NCBI GenBank assembly: GCA_043228905.1 | Contig: JBHGNT010000001.1 | Location: forward strand, 27,652,001-27,716,000 | Source: Azolla caroliniana | Taxonomy: Eukaryota; Polypodiophyta | Direction of reading: 5' to 3' | Length of the DNA stretch: 64,000 bases | Shown here: in pieces, positions 41,421 through 51,956 of the stretch | Layout of the letters: each line of letters starts with the position of its first letter | How positions within the stretch are numbered: position 1 is the first letter of the stretch | Program-made: the position numbers and the translations under genes | Notes under the pieces: generated by a model | Databases searched by the model: none | What the model was told of the DNA's origin: nothing | What the model saw: only the letters and a program-made list of their open reading frames with translations

Positions 41421-41439
41421 GCGGTTAGGTGGGGGCGGA
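41421..41439 (+). promoter_or_regulatory. E35 polypurine tract
   Basis: GCGGTTAGGTGGGGGCGGA, immediately before the 3' LTR and conserved in E34-54 and E58, and nearly so in E27. Confidence 0.8.
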
Positions 41440-42084
41440 TGTCGTGAAGAAAACCGTCCACTAGCGGAATCGGTGCACCGGAGCGTAGGAACCGGCTCTT
41501 CATGCACATACGTCTTATGTTGTACATAAGAGAGAATTAGGTACATAGAAGATCCTAGGTAGGTAGATTCGGTAGGTAGGAAGTTAATGGGAAACGGTTC
41601 CTTTCTTGCCTATAAAAGGAGGGAGACGGGGAAGAGGAAGGGGATCACGGTGAGAGAGGACGAAGTGCTGTCGGGTTGTCGGCTGAAGGCTTCTCTCTCT
41701 TCCATACTCTGTAGCTTCTTTCGGTGCAGGGTTTCGGGAGGCTCGCGCTGCTCTAAGGAATGCCCGAGTGCTTCTGGCAGCACCTCCAACCTACTCCTTT
41801 CTTCCTGAGCGTTTACGAACAGGCATCGGCATCTGTTCGTCGGCCTGTTCGGTTGTAACTGACTTCGTGCTTCTTGTTGTTTGTCCTTGTTAATATATAT
41901 ATACATACATTCGTGTCTCTCTGCGTCGGTGTCGCACTCACGTCTTTGTGTCGAAGGGCTGTGCCCCTGTGAATATACGCCCACACGTAGTGGGTCCCTT
42001 CCCTTCTCCTTTGTCTCTTGCTCTTCGATACAAGACCCCCGAGGCCCCGCCTCATTCCACGCATCCGCGAGGAATACCAGGACA
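41440..42084 (+). repeat. E35 3' LTR
   Basis: 645 bp, the partner of 35106-35751. TATAAAAGG at 41611. GCGT follows at 42085. Confidence 0.93.
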
Positions 42085-42582
42085 GCGTAAATAAATATAT
42101 GTATGCAGACGACTCGAACGGTTACAGCTGATCAGGTCGACGAGACGGGTGCCGACGCCTGATCACCCACGCACACAGGGGAGCAAGATGGAGATTCTGT
42201 CGGAAGCACACGGGCGTTCCACGGAGCAGAATCATCCTCTCGAGAACCTGCGCCAAGAAAGCTATGGAGAACGACAGAGGAGAAGAGCTCGGTCCTAGTC
42301 CGACAGCACTTCGTCCCCTCTAGCGCGCTATATCCCCTCTCTCCCTCGTCTCCCTCTCCTTTATAGCTCAAGGAGGGAGACCGTTTCACCCGTTTACATC
42401 ACATTAATTCTCTGTCCTTTCGGACAGAGATACTCCTCGATTTACCTTATAGAATATTGCTACCTAGGATTTAACCTTTGCGCCTACCTATCTACTTTAC
42501 GACAAGGGACGTGCCCACGTGTAAGGGCCGGTTCACACACATTATACACGGTTTGCGCCTGGGGACGGTTTTCTTCACGACA
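42085..42582 (-). repeat. E34-54 3' LTR, second piece
   Basis: Continues the LTR after E35 (the first four bases are the E35 duplication) and ends TTCTTCACGACA at 42582. Added to 34915-35105 it gives 685 bp, against 688 bp for the 5' LTR. Confidence 0.9.
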
Positions 42583-42601
42583 TCCGCCCCCACCTAACCG
42601 C
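42583..42601 (-). promoter_or_regulatory. E34-54 polypurine tract
   Basis: On the minus strand a GGTTAGGTGGGGGCGGA-type tract next to the 3' LTR, as in E35 and E58. Confidence 0.75.
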
Positions 42602-42657
42602 CCATCCACCGGTATGCGCCAAATTGGGTTCCTACGGGAGAAAACCGATCCTTGCTT

Positions 42658-44538
42658 TTATTCCTCGTTTACCGGTTCATCCTCCGCCTCGGGCTGCTCG
42701 TCGTCGCTGTCCATGCCTCCTAGCCCCAACTCCCCGTCGTGCCGTTTCTTGAACGCTTTGATCCTCTTCCCCGCTACCGGTATCGCCATTCTCGTACCGT
42801 CGAGCTCCGCGAGATGGTACGTCCCATTGCCGTTGGCGCCTGTTACTACGTAAGGCCCGAACCACCTCCTCGCAAACTTCCGCATGGCCCTGTGCTGATT
42901 GTCGAGGCTGCTGTCGTAAACTAGCACCCAGTCGCCTTCCTCGATCTTCCTTGGCCTGGACCGGTGTGTTCGGTCGAACCGGGCTTTGTTCCTTATCCTC
43001 GCTACTTGAAGTTTCTCCGCGGCTCGCTCTACGTCCTCTGGCCTCTGCTCGAGCTGTCGAATCCGCGCCACCAACAGTTCCTCCCGGCTCATCTCATCCC
43101 TCGAGTCCACCGTGGCCCACGAGGAGATCATTCGCTCTGTTGGCATGATCGGCTTCTGTCCGAACATCAGCTCGGCCGACATGAACCCGGTTACCAAACT
43201 GTGCGTAGTCCGGTCCGCCCACAAGGCATAAGGTAGCAACCGTGGCCAGTCCCCGACTCGGCCTCCGCACGCCCGTACTAGCGCTTTGACAATTGGCCCG
43301 TGTCCGCGCTCCACCTTCCCGTTCGCCTCCAGATTGTACGCTGTGGTGAGCGAAAGTTTGACTCCTAGCCGGTCGAACAACTCTTCGCCCTCTTCTGCGT
43401 CCAACTCACCACGGTCAGCCACGATCTTCCCTACGCACCCGTATCGGCATACTACGTCCTCAATCAAAAACCGGCACACGGCTGCCGTCGTCTTGTTCTG
43501 CAAGGCTCGGCCTTCAACCTGGTTCGTTAGATCTTCCCGAGCCAACACCAAATACCGCATCTGTCCTACCCCCATTGGCATCGTCACCAAATCTACCATC
43601 CACTTGAAGTGGACGGTCGAAGGGTAGGTCGGGTGAAGCTCGTCTCGATGTCGGATCATGGAGTGCACCTGACAGCTTTCACAAGTCGTCACGAACCGAT
43701 GCACGTCCCGGTATAGTCCCGGCCACCAGTACTTCCCCTTTAGCTTTTCGAACGTGGCCCACATTCCACGGTGTCCAGCCCACGGGCTATTGTGGTACGC
43801 CGCCAGCAAATCCTTCTGTTCCTCCTTCTTCACCACCACTCGGAGCGGGATGTCGTTCCTCTTCTTTGGGTGCTTCCATATGTATCCGTCCCGAAGAAAG
43901 AATCGGTAGGCTTTCTTCCGAATCCGGTTGGCCTCGTCCGTTGTCCATGCCGCGTCCGGTGTCATTGTTTTCAGGAACCCGCCGATCTGCAGCCACTCCC
44001 CGTCGTACTTGCTCTCATCGAAATCGTTAAGCGTTGGAGAGCATACCCTGTCGGTTGTTACGTTAGCCGCCTCGAAGAAGTCCACGCCGACTTCCTCGTC
44101 TTTTAAAACCATGTCGCCCTCGTTTTCGAACCTCACCCTTGAAAGCATGTCGGCCATGGCATTGTCTTTCCCAGAAATGTGTCGTATTTCCGGATTCAGG
44201 GACTTGATGTACGCTATCCACCTGAGCATTGCCAGGTCCGGCGTCGCGCATTCGGAAACCATGCCAAGAATTGGCAGGCAGTCCGTCTCGATAATTACCT
44301 CTGCCCCGATCAGGTAGTCTTTATCGGCCTTTACCGCCGAAACGATACCCAAGAGCTCGCGTTTAACCTGGGCGTATCCTCGATGTCGCTCGCTGAGGAC
44401 CTTCGCGCCGAACCGGATCTGGAAACGCATGTCGTCCTCGTCCTCTTGGTTGACAACCCATCCGATCCCGGTCGGACTCGTGTCTATCGTTACGTAAATC
44501 AGAGTGTCCTTTCCGTAGACAACCTTTCGGAGCGCCGG
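42658..44538 (-). CDS. pol: E34-54 pol, 3' part: RNase H end and integrase
   Basis: About 627 open codons ending TAA at 42658-42660. RNase H: YVTIDTSPTGIGWVVNQEDE, GYAQVKRELLGIVSAVKADK, HISGKDNAMADMLSRVRF. Integrase zinc finger: HNSPWAGHRGMWATFEKLKG, then FVTTCESCQVHS. Catalytic core: VDLVTMPMGVGQ (first D), VADRGELDAEEGEELFDRLG (second D), NGKVERGHGPIVKALVRACG (E). GPY module: ARRWFGPYVVTGANGNGTYH. The acidic tail ends VNEE. It is separated from the rest of pol by Copia-2, whose AGCTG duplication lies at 44539-44543. No stop lies inside this part. Confidence 0.92.
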   Translation of the reverse strand, partial: PALRKVVYGKDTLIYVTIDTSPTGIGWVVNQEDEDDMRFQIRFGAKVLSERHRGYAQVKRELLGIVSAVKADKDYLIGAEVIIETDCLPILGMVSECATPDLAMLRWIAYIKSLNPEIRHISGKDNAMADMLSRVRFENEGDMVLKDEEVGVDFFEAANVTTDRVCSPTLNDFDESKYDGEWLQIGGFLKTMTPDAAWTTDEANRIRKKAYRFFLRDGYIWKHPKKRNDIPLRVVVKKEEQKDLLAAYHNSPWAGHRGMWATFEKLKGKYWWPGLYRDVHRFVTTCESCQVHSMIRHRDELHPTYPSTVHFKWMVDLVTMPMGVGQMRYLVLAREDLTNQVEGRALQNKTTAAVCRFLIEDVVCRYGCVGKIVADRGELDAEEGEELFDRLGVKLSLTTAYNLEANGKVERGHGPIVKALVRACGGRVGDWPRLLPYALWADRTTHSLVTGFMSAELMFGQKPIMPTERMISSWATVDSRDEMSREELLVARIRQLEQRPEDVERAAEKLQVARIRNKARFDRTHRSRPRKIEEGDWVLVYDSSLDNQHRAMRKFARRWFGPYVVTGANGNGTYHLAELDGTRMAIPVAGKRIKAFKKRHDGELGLGGMDSDDEQPEAEDEPVNEE

Positions 44539-44543
44539 AGCTG
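44539..44543. repeat. Target-site duplication of Copia-2 (AGCTG)
   Basis: AGCTG at 44539-44543 and 48576-48580, outside the two Copia-2 ends. Confidence 0.9.
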
Positions 44544-44805
44544 TGTAAGGATTTGACGCTATCAAATCCTTCGCCTCTCGGCCACAACCGAGACAACACG
44601 GATCAATGCAGCAGAAAATAAAAAAAAACAAAGACACAGAGAGACGAATACACAGGGTATAACGTGGAAAACCCTAAACGGAAAAAAAACCACGGGAGTG
44701 CACGACTCCAACTATCACTATACACTGGAATATACAATGGCGAGCTGCAAGGCGACGACCTTGAGCTCGCTGTTCTCGCCACAGGCGGCGGTATTACACA
44801 GAGGC
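44544..44805 (-). repeat. Copia-2 3' LTR, truncated
   Basis: Matches the first ~262 bp of 47836-48575 (TGTAAGGATTTGACGC... to CACAGAGGC) and then runs straight into RT sequence. Confidence 0.88.
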
Positions 44806-47805
44806 GTCGAACTTCCGGTACCATTGCCGGGGAGCCTGCTTCAGTCCGTAAAGACTCTTCTTCAACCGGCATACCAGGTGCTCCTTCCCTTTCTTCTCGA
44901 ATCCTTCCGGTTGCTGCATGTAGATCTCTTCTTCGAGGTCACCGTGAAGGAATGCCGTCTTCACGTCCATCTGTTCTACCTCGAGGTCCATGCTTGCCGC
45001 TATGCTCAGCACCGTCCGGATGGAGGTCATCTTCACTACCGGGGCAAATATCTCGTCGAAATCGACGCCCTTCTTTTGCTGGAACCCCTTCACCACGATC
45101 CTGGCTTTGTATCTCGGGGGGTTTCCGGCATCTCCCGGTTTCAGCTTGAACACCCACTTGTTTCGTAGTGCCCGCTTTCCTTTTGGCAATTCCACAAGTT
45201 CATATGTGTGGTTCTCATGCAGGGAATCCATCTCGTCCTGCATGGCACTCAACCACCTGCGGCTCTGGGTGTCATGCTTTGCTTCTTCAAAGCTCTCCGG
45301 CTCCCCCTCGTCGGTTAGCAGCACGTGCTCTGGTTCCGGAAATCTCCGGGGGGCCCTTCTCTCTCTTAGAGGATATCTCCGTTCCGGAGCTTCGGTAACC
45401 GGTTCTTCCGATTCTTCTTCATCCGAATCCATTTCGGGATCGGGGCCGGTTCCGGTATCATTTTCATCTTCTTCGGCCGGTTCTGTTTCTTCATAGTCTT
45501 CGGCCGGATCCTCGAGTGTTAACCGGTCCCTTGCCGGTCGGGACTGCTCCTCGTAGAGTTGATTCTCACCGGTCGACTTGGAGCTCTTCATCTTCTTCTC
45601 CGACTCCCAGTCGGCGAGTGTCTTGTCCTCCATGAAGATGATGTCTTGACTCCTGAATATCTTCTTGTCGACCGGGTCCCATACTCGGTAGCCAAACTCG
45701 TCGTCGCCGTACCCGAGGAATATGCATGGCCGGGTCTTTGGATCTAGCTTTCCTCTCCGGTCCTTTGCCACATGCACGTATGCGAGACACCCGAACACCT
45801 TCAGATGCCGGTAGGATACTTCCCTACCGGTCCACACTCTCTGCGGCGTGTCTCCGTCCAGAGGTACTGAGGGTGATCTGTTTATCACGTATGTCGCCGT
45901 CGACATTGCCTCAGCCCAAAACCCCTTGGGTAATTCCGCATGCGCCAGCATACTCCGGACCCTCTCCATTATGGTCCGGTTCATCCTCTCGGCCAACCCG
46001 TTCAGTTCCGGCGTCTTCGGCACAGTAAACTCGAGCCGGATTCCCTTCGAGCGACAGTACTCCGCGAACTGCCCCCGGTATTCCCCTCCGTTATCCGCTC
46101 GTATCGCTTTCAGCTTGTTGCCGGATTCTCTTTCCATTCTCGCGTGGAGTTCTTTGAAGACGGACAACACTTGGTCCTTTGTCTTCAACGGTGCCGTCCA
46201 CAGCTTCCGGCTGTGATCATCAATGAATGTCACGAAGTACTGGGCTCCGCCATGTGACTTCGTTTCTACCTGACACACATCAGTGTGTACCAACTCCAAT
46301 GGTACACTACGTCTCGTCGGTGGCCTTGAGTGGAAGGAGGTCCGGTTTTGCTTACCGGCCAGGCAGTCGGTGCACTTCTCCAGGTGCACATGCTTCACTG
46401 GAATAAGGTTGTCTTCTGCAAGCCTCTTCATCCCCTTCTCACTCATGTGGCACAGTCTTTTGTGCCACAGCTCACCGGCAGTATCGGCTGCCACATTCAG
46501 CTCTTCCGGACATAACCGGGCATTCATCAGGTACAGTGTGTTGACTTTCCGGGCCCGAGCCACTATCAGGCTCCCCTTGCTGAACTTCATTACGCCGTTC
46601 CGGATGCTACCTGTGTAGCCTTCATCGTCTAGCCTCCCGGCCGAGATCAGGTTCAATCGGACCTCCGGAACGTGTCGCACATCCTTCAGCAGCATCTTGC
46701 ATCCGGTTGATGTCATCAGCCACACGTCTCCTATGCCGGCAATCCGGCATGTGCCTTCATTTCCCATCCGGACACAGCCGTGCTCACCGGCTGTGTAGGA
46801 TGAGAAGTATTTCTTCTCCGGGGTCAGGTGGAACGACGCTCCGGAATCGACCACCCAGGTCATCTCTTCACCGGCAAGGTTCAGCTCCCACTCTTCGGTA
46901 ATGAGCATTATCTCTTCTTCACTTGCCGCGAGTGCCGTCGTTCCTTTCCGGTCCTGCCCTCGCCGATCCGGACCTCTCCGGTCCGTGGCTCCCCGGTATG
47001 CACCGTTTCTCTCCGGTGACTTCTTCGAATCGGTGTCGTCGGCTACGTTGTCCTTTCGGTAATGCCGACAATTCTTCCGGAAGTGCCCCGGCTTCCCACA
47101 GTGGAAGCACGTGGGCCTTCCTCTTGACTGCGACCGGGTCCCCGACTTCTCCCGTCTTTGCGGACTCCGGTTCCATTGTCTTCCCCGCTCCGATTCGGTA
47201 AGCAGCGCCTTCGAGTCGGAGGCCGGTTCTTTATCTCTCCGACGCGCTTCTTCGTTCAAAATACTTGTCTTTACCGTTTGTAGGGACAAGTTATCTTCTG
47301 TGCAGGAGGTGCTGAGTGTCACCACCAAGTTCTCCCAGCTTTCCGGCAATGTACACATCAGAATGATGGCTTGCATTGCATCCTCCAACGGGAACTTGAT
47401 CGCCGCAAGCTGGTTCACGAATCCCATGAACGTGCTCACGTGTTCCACCATATTCTCGCCGTCCCGGTACTTGAGGTTCACTATCTTCCTCATCAGGGAG
47501 GTCCGGTTCAATGCATTCTTCCTCTCGTAGAGGCCCGACAGCTTCTTCCACATCTCATATGCGTTGGTGTCGTTCGCCACATGTTGCAGAACACTTACAT
47601 CTACATATTGCTGGATCGTCGCTACGGCTTTCCGGTTCAGGAGCTTCCACTCCGACTCTATTACCCCCTTGGGTATCTCGGCATTGTCGATCGGTTCGTA
47701 CAGGTCTCGGACGATGAGGAGGTCTTCCATCTTTATCTTCCAGTCGACGTAGTTCTGTGAGTTCAACACCATCATGCCCGGAGGCCCACTACCGCCGCCT
47801 TCCAT
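44806..47805 (-). CDS. Copia-2 gag-PR-INT-RT (C-terminus lost)
   Basis: One open frame of about 1000 codons from ATG 47805 (MEGGGSGPPGMMVLNSQNY). UBN2-type gag (about 1-230), zinc knuckle CFHCGKPGHFRKNC (about 235), protease VVDSGASFHLTPE (about 315), pre-integrase LWHKRLCHMSEKGM (about 445), integrase with VHTDVC, ADNGGEY and ELNGLAERMNRT, an acidic linker, and RT from RNKWVFKLKPG to PRQWYRKFD. It then meets the deletion junction and leaves through a few LTR-encoded codons, stopping near 44794. The RT lacks its YVDD site, so the protein cannot replicate, but Gag, PR and INT are intact. It is the best gag reference for Copia-1. Confidence 0.93.
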
Positions 47806-47820
47806 TTTCTGTGTTACCGT

Positions 47821-47832
47821 GCTCTGATACCA
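47821..47832 (-). promoter_or_regulatory. Copia-2 primer-binding site (initiator Met-tRNA)
   Basis: TGGTATCAGAGC on the minus strand, three bases inside the 5' LTR. Confidence 0.9.
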
Positions 47833-47835
47833 GTT

Positions 47836-48575
47836 TGTAAGGATTTGACGCTATCAAATCCTTCGCCTCTCGGCCACAACCGAGACAACACGGATCAATG
47901 CAGCAGAAAATAATAAAAAACAAAGACACAGAGAGACGAATACACAGGGTATAACGTGGAAAACCCTAAACGGAAAAAAAACCACGGGAGTGCACGACTC
48001 CAACTATCACTATACACTGGAATATACAATGGCGAGCTGCAAGGCGACGACCTTGAGCTCGCTGTTCTCGCCACAGGCGGCTGTATTACACAGAGGCGTC
48101 GACCTCTTCGTTTCTCTCTCTCTCTCTCTCTCTCTCTCGCGGCTGCTCTCACTTCGCTCCCTCTAAGTGGAAAACAGAAAAAAAAGCAACAACAATAAAC
48201 TGTTTGCCCTAAGTCATATTTATACACATATGACTTTCGGGCTATTTACAAATATAGCCTCAAGGGCTCTTGGCAAACATATTCACAAATATGTCCCCGC
48301 ATCCGGATCTCCCTCCGGGTACATTCGTCATCCGGCTCCGTAACCGGGGTCTTTAGCATCCGGCTCCGTAGCCGGGGTATTCATCATCCGGCTCCGTAGC
48401 CGGGGTCTTCATCATCCGGCTCCGTAGCCGGGGTCTTCGTCATCCGGCTCCGTAGCCGGGGTCTTTATCATCCGGCTCCGTAGCCAGGGTCTTCGTCATC
48501 CGGCTCCGTAACCGCAACCGGGCTTGCCATCATTCATCTCCGGACATCCCATCCGGAGGGACCGAAATCCCAACA
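47836..48575 (-). repeat. Copia-2 5' LTR
   Basis: 740 bp, TGTAAGG...CCCAACA. It is longer than the Copia-1 LTR (610 bp), largely because of an expanded 28-bp repeat at 48331-48520. Confidence 0.9.
48331..48520. repeat. 28-bp hairpin repeat in the Copia-2 LTR, about seven units
   Basis: The unit TCCGGCTCCGTAGCCGGGG plus about nine bases is repeated with small changes. Each unit contains CCGGCT...AGCCGG, an inverted repeat with a 4-base loop. Copia-1 has about two units. Confidence 0.9.
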
Positions 48576-48580
48576 AGCTG

Positions 48581-50156
48581 TGGCAAGGGCTTCCTTCATC
48601 TTCTGAACAGACTCCATATGCTCGCCTCTCCACTCGAATTTTCGCCCCTTTTTCAGCAACCCGTATAACGGCTCCGCGACGTGAGCGTAATGCGGGATCC
48701 ATATGTGGTAGAACGCACATGCTCCCAAGAACCTCCGAACCTCCATGACTGAGCTACAGTCGTCCTTCATCGCGGAGATGGCTTCTACCTTAGCCGGAGA
48801 CGGTTTCCGGCCGTACGACCCGCATAGATGTCCGACGACCACGATCTCTGCTTGCCCGAAGGCCGATTTTCCCTCGAAGAAGGTGAGCCTCGCGCTCTCC
48901 AACCTCTACAACACCTTCTCGCAATCATCGATGTGCGTCGCCACGAATTTCCGGCATCCGTCTGGTCCGATCGTCTCGTCCCTTTCCTCCACCGTGAATC
49001 CCTTGATCGGGATGTCGTCCAAAAATGGCATGGTGATGTCTGGGATACAATCCCTCAGCACTTTGTTCATTGCGTTCACCATGTGAGCCATCGAGTAGTC
49101 CCGCCTTGCGGTAGGGTACACATCCGTACTAGGCCGAGAGGAGTTCGCATTGTCGTGATGTCTCTGCTCTCTACGACAAGCTGGAACTGATCGTACCCCG
49201 AGTAGAGATCACCGACCGAGTAAATCGACCTTCCGGCGAAGGTCCGATTCCCGCGTTTCGAATGGTCACGTTGTTAATCGGCTGCAGGTCTTGAATAAAG
49301 CGTAGCGTGCCGTCCTTCTTCGGCATGGTAAACCACCGATTCGAGTATGGGGCACTCGATGGTTCGAGGATTTCCATCTCGACCTTTTGCTTTAACAGCT
49401 CCATCAGCTTCGGGATGTGAGATCTGGGTACTGGAATCGGTTTGAGACTCCACGGCACATGCGGTATCGTGAATATCACCATCGGTTCCACGACTGTCGG
49501 GTCTACGCACCCGATCTCCTCCGGTGAGAATGCGAAAGCCTTCCCGTGCCTTCCAAGCATTCCCTGAAAACGGTCCTCTTCCGCCTGCAGTAGGAAGCCG
49601 CCCCCACCAATTTTGAGCTCGTGTAGCGTTATGTCGGTGAACGTGTGTCCTATGCGGGCCGAATTTCGTAAACTCGGGTCCGACGCACCCCCTTTTATTC
49701 GCAACTTGCTGCCCTTCGGCAAGGGAGCCGCGACTGGCCTCACCTTCCGGTCCACAGTCTTGTACCTCATGTCCACCCGGGCCGTCCGATCCGACTCGAG
49801 TCCTCTACTGAAGTCCGCGATGACTTCGTACATCTTTTCTGAACATACCGGAATCGTCCGGTCCTCTTTAAGGACTCCTCCGACTACCTCCCGCAGCTCC
49901 CCCAAGGTATCGACGAAAGAGACCGCCTCCACGGCTCCGTTGATTCCTTCTCCGAGGTTGAGGACGCCACATGCCCGAAGTCGCTCCTCTGCCCTTCTCT
50001 TCTTCCAGCCAACAACGTCGACTATCGTACACCCTCCGTTGTCGGAGAACCAAAATTCCCTACTTATAGCACGGGTCTTCTTCGCTATCATACACTTGTG
50101 GGGTTTTCCCAGAGTGTCCGGACTATCGCAGCCCCACGCCTTGATAGCCCTCTCTA
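48581..50156 (-). pseudogene. pol: E34-54 pol, 5' part: linker, RT, start of RNase H
   Basis: Opens in the -1 frame at the gag stop (50154-50156). It is readable as linker (CGVLNLGEGINGAVEAVSF), RT up to RFIQDLQPINNVTIRNAGIG, a small deletion near 49240 that shifts the frame compared with E58 (which has the IDEFAEAFAGR block there), then MPFLDDIPIKGFTVEERDET and SAFGQAEIVVVGHLCGSYGR in other frames, up to LKKGRKFEWRGEHMESVQKM at the Copia-2 junction. Confidence 0.88.
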
Positions 50157-50924
50157 AAAATCTTCCCGGCTTTCGCCCCTGAGGGTCTCGCGGTTCCTCT
50201 CATGGTTCGGTCTCACCATTAGGAACTGGACCGAGTGACGCCCATCCTGGCTCTTGACCCTTGCATAGGCCGAGCCGTTGTCCAGCACCTTGGTCTCCAT
50301 CCGTGCTGTCGTAATGTACGGTTCTCCTAGTATAACCGGATGTGAGGACGTCTCCTGCACGAAGAAGTGCTGGTCAATCTCGACATCGCCGATCTTTACT
50401 CGTACGTTCGGGCAGGCTCCATGCAGTTCTTCGGTGGCACGCGTCGCCGCCCGTATTATCCACCCGTGCTTGGTGTTGATCAGCCATTTTTCCTTCTTAT
50501 AGAAGTCCATGGACATCAAATTGATTTCTGAACCATGGTCCACCAACGCCACCACCGGTTCATGAACATCTCCAATCTTCACGGGGGTCTCCGTGGTCGC
50601 TCTAGCCCAGTGCGGCCTCGAATAGTGGCTCTCCGCCAACTCGTCTTCCAGCGCCATGTCCTCTATGTGCGTTGTCCGCACCTCCACCGACTTCTCCGGT
50701 TCTGTCTCCGTCGACAACCTCTTCCTCTTCACCAAGTCTACGATGGAGTCGTGGAACTCCTTCTTGGCGATCCCGAGCACTTCCCTCAGCGATAGTTCCA
50801 CCTTGTTGTCGAGGATTCGTTCTTCCATGACCTTTCGCAGGTCCGTGGATCTTTCGATTTCTGTGCCCAGCCGGTACCCGCCCTTCTTGGGATTATCCTG
50901 GGCGCCGGATGCACAGGCCTCATT
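50154..50924 (-). pseudogene. gag: E34-54 gag-PR, protease part
   Basis: The open minus frame left of the L solo LTR: LSLREVLGIAKKEFHDSIVD, protease ALVDHGSEINLMSMDFYKKE with D-H-G, ETSSHPVILGEPYITTARME, ending SREDF-TAG at 50154-50156 with the five-T run intact. The remainder of gag lies at 51957-53280. Confidence 0.9.
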
Positions 50925-50928
50925 CCGT

Positions 50929-51952
50929 TGTCGTGAAGATTTTCGGCAATAGTGTGAAAATCCCATAAAACGTACGAAATCGAGTATGAATCACATAGTA
51001 CAATAATTGTGAAGATAACATTTTAAATAAATTTAATATCTAAGTACAAAATGATGGAGGTTTCGAATGCACTTTATTACACGAGAAACGGAAACCTAAA
51101 TGTCAAGATATGAGGGTATAAAGTTTGTGAAAAGAAAAGAGAAAATTGTGAGATATCCCACATAGGCACGACAAATACGGCTCTCATCATATATAAGGTG
51201 GAGCAAAAGATATTATCTTTGTGTCTATGTGTGGAGCATAGAGAGTTCAAGGTAACTTGAACTAAGAGTGGAGGTGGGCTAGCTACTCGTAAAGGGTTTT
51301 GGCCAACCAAAACCGGACCGATGATGGAGCCGGTGATCCGGCGCCAGTGAGACACCGACATCCGACGGCAATCCGGCGACGGCATCCGGCGACACAACGG
51401 TAACCGGTGACATCCGATGAACCGGCGACTAGATAAATAAATATATAAATATATATACATATATACATGTACAAGGAGGGCAAGGAAGGATTCGAACCTT
51501 GCACCTCCAAGTTAGGAATCAATTGGCTTACCATTAAGCCATGCTATTTAGTTAAAATTATATTTCTATCATTGTACTTTTACATGTAAATTCTCATACA
51601 TGAGAGCTAAAATGGCAAACATGCAATTTATGTATGTCTTGTACCCTCACATGCATCATATGCATGAGAGCATCTATAAAAGAAGGAAGGGGGAGGAGAA
51701 AAAACACGGTTTTTTTTTGTTATGAAATTAAGAAGAAGAAATTCGTTATCAAATTGATGGTGTAACTTGTTTCTTAAATCCAAAGATAAAACTTCAATCA
51801 ATCTTTCTCAATCGTTTAATCTCAACTTCTCTCTTTCCCAATCTATCTTAAGTACTTTCTCGCCAAAGCTTGTATCGACTTTGAATCCTTCCGGTCCAGA
51901 ACCTCGGCGGTTCCGCCTCACGATCCGCGCGTAGTGACGGATCTTCACCACA
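50929..51952 (+). mobile_element. L solo LTR (1024 bp), target CCGT
   Basis: TGTCGTGAAGATTTTCGGC...ATCTTCACCACA with CCGT at 50925-50928 and 51953-51956. E58 shows the uninterrupted gag with a single motif at the same place. TATAAAAG at 51675; a GGTTCCGCC end motif near 51909. The internal part is absent. Confidence 0.92.
51488..51541 (-). other. tRNA-like module (A and B box) in the L LTR
   Basis: Minus strand A box TGGCTTAATGGT (51541-51530) and a perfect B box GGTTCGAATCC (51498-51488). GGCTT...AAGCC can form a D-arm-like stem. This is the best preserved of the three L modules. Confidence 0.65.
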
Positions 51953-51956
51953 CCGT

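Larger units (their letters stand above)
35106..42084 (+). mobile_element. E35: E-family Ty3/gypsy inserted in the E34-54 3' LTR
   Basis: 6979 bp with LTRs 35106-35751 and 41440-42084, GCGT duplicated at 35102-35105 and 42085-42088. The other E34-54 LTR (near 53512-53520) gives the empty site, with GCGT once. Full structure: LTR, primer site, gag-PR, pol, polypurine tract, LTR. The LTRs differ at roughly 2-3 percent of the positions I compared. Two stops in gag and a deletion plus stops in pol inactivate it. Confidence 0.95.
44544..48575 (-). mobile_element. Copia-2: Ty1/copia element with an internal deletion
   Basis: Same family as Copia-1, inserted in E34-54 pol. The 5' LTR is complete (47836-48575, 740 bp) and the 3' LTR is truncated (44544 to about 44805). 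A deletion joins the middle of the 3' LTR to the middle of RT, removing the RT active site, RNase H and the purine tract. The junction carries GTCGA (44806-44810), which is present in both parent sequences. Gag to the first part of RT is one open frame. Confidence 0.92.

Noticed and set aside
48331-48520. CRISPR-like array (28-bp repeats)
   Set aside because: The units are contiguous with no unique spacers, and they lie in a eukaryotic copia LTR.
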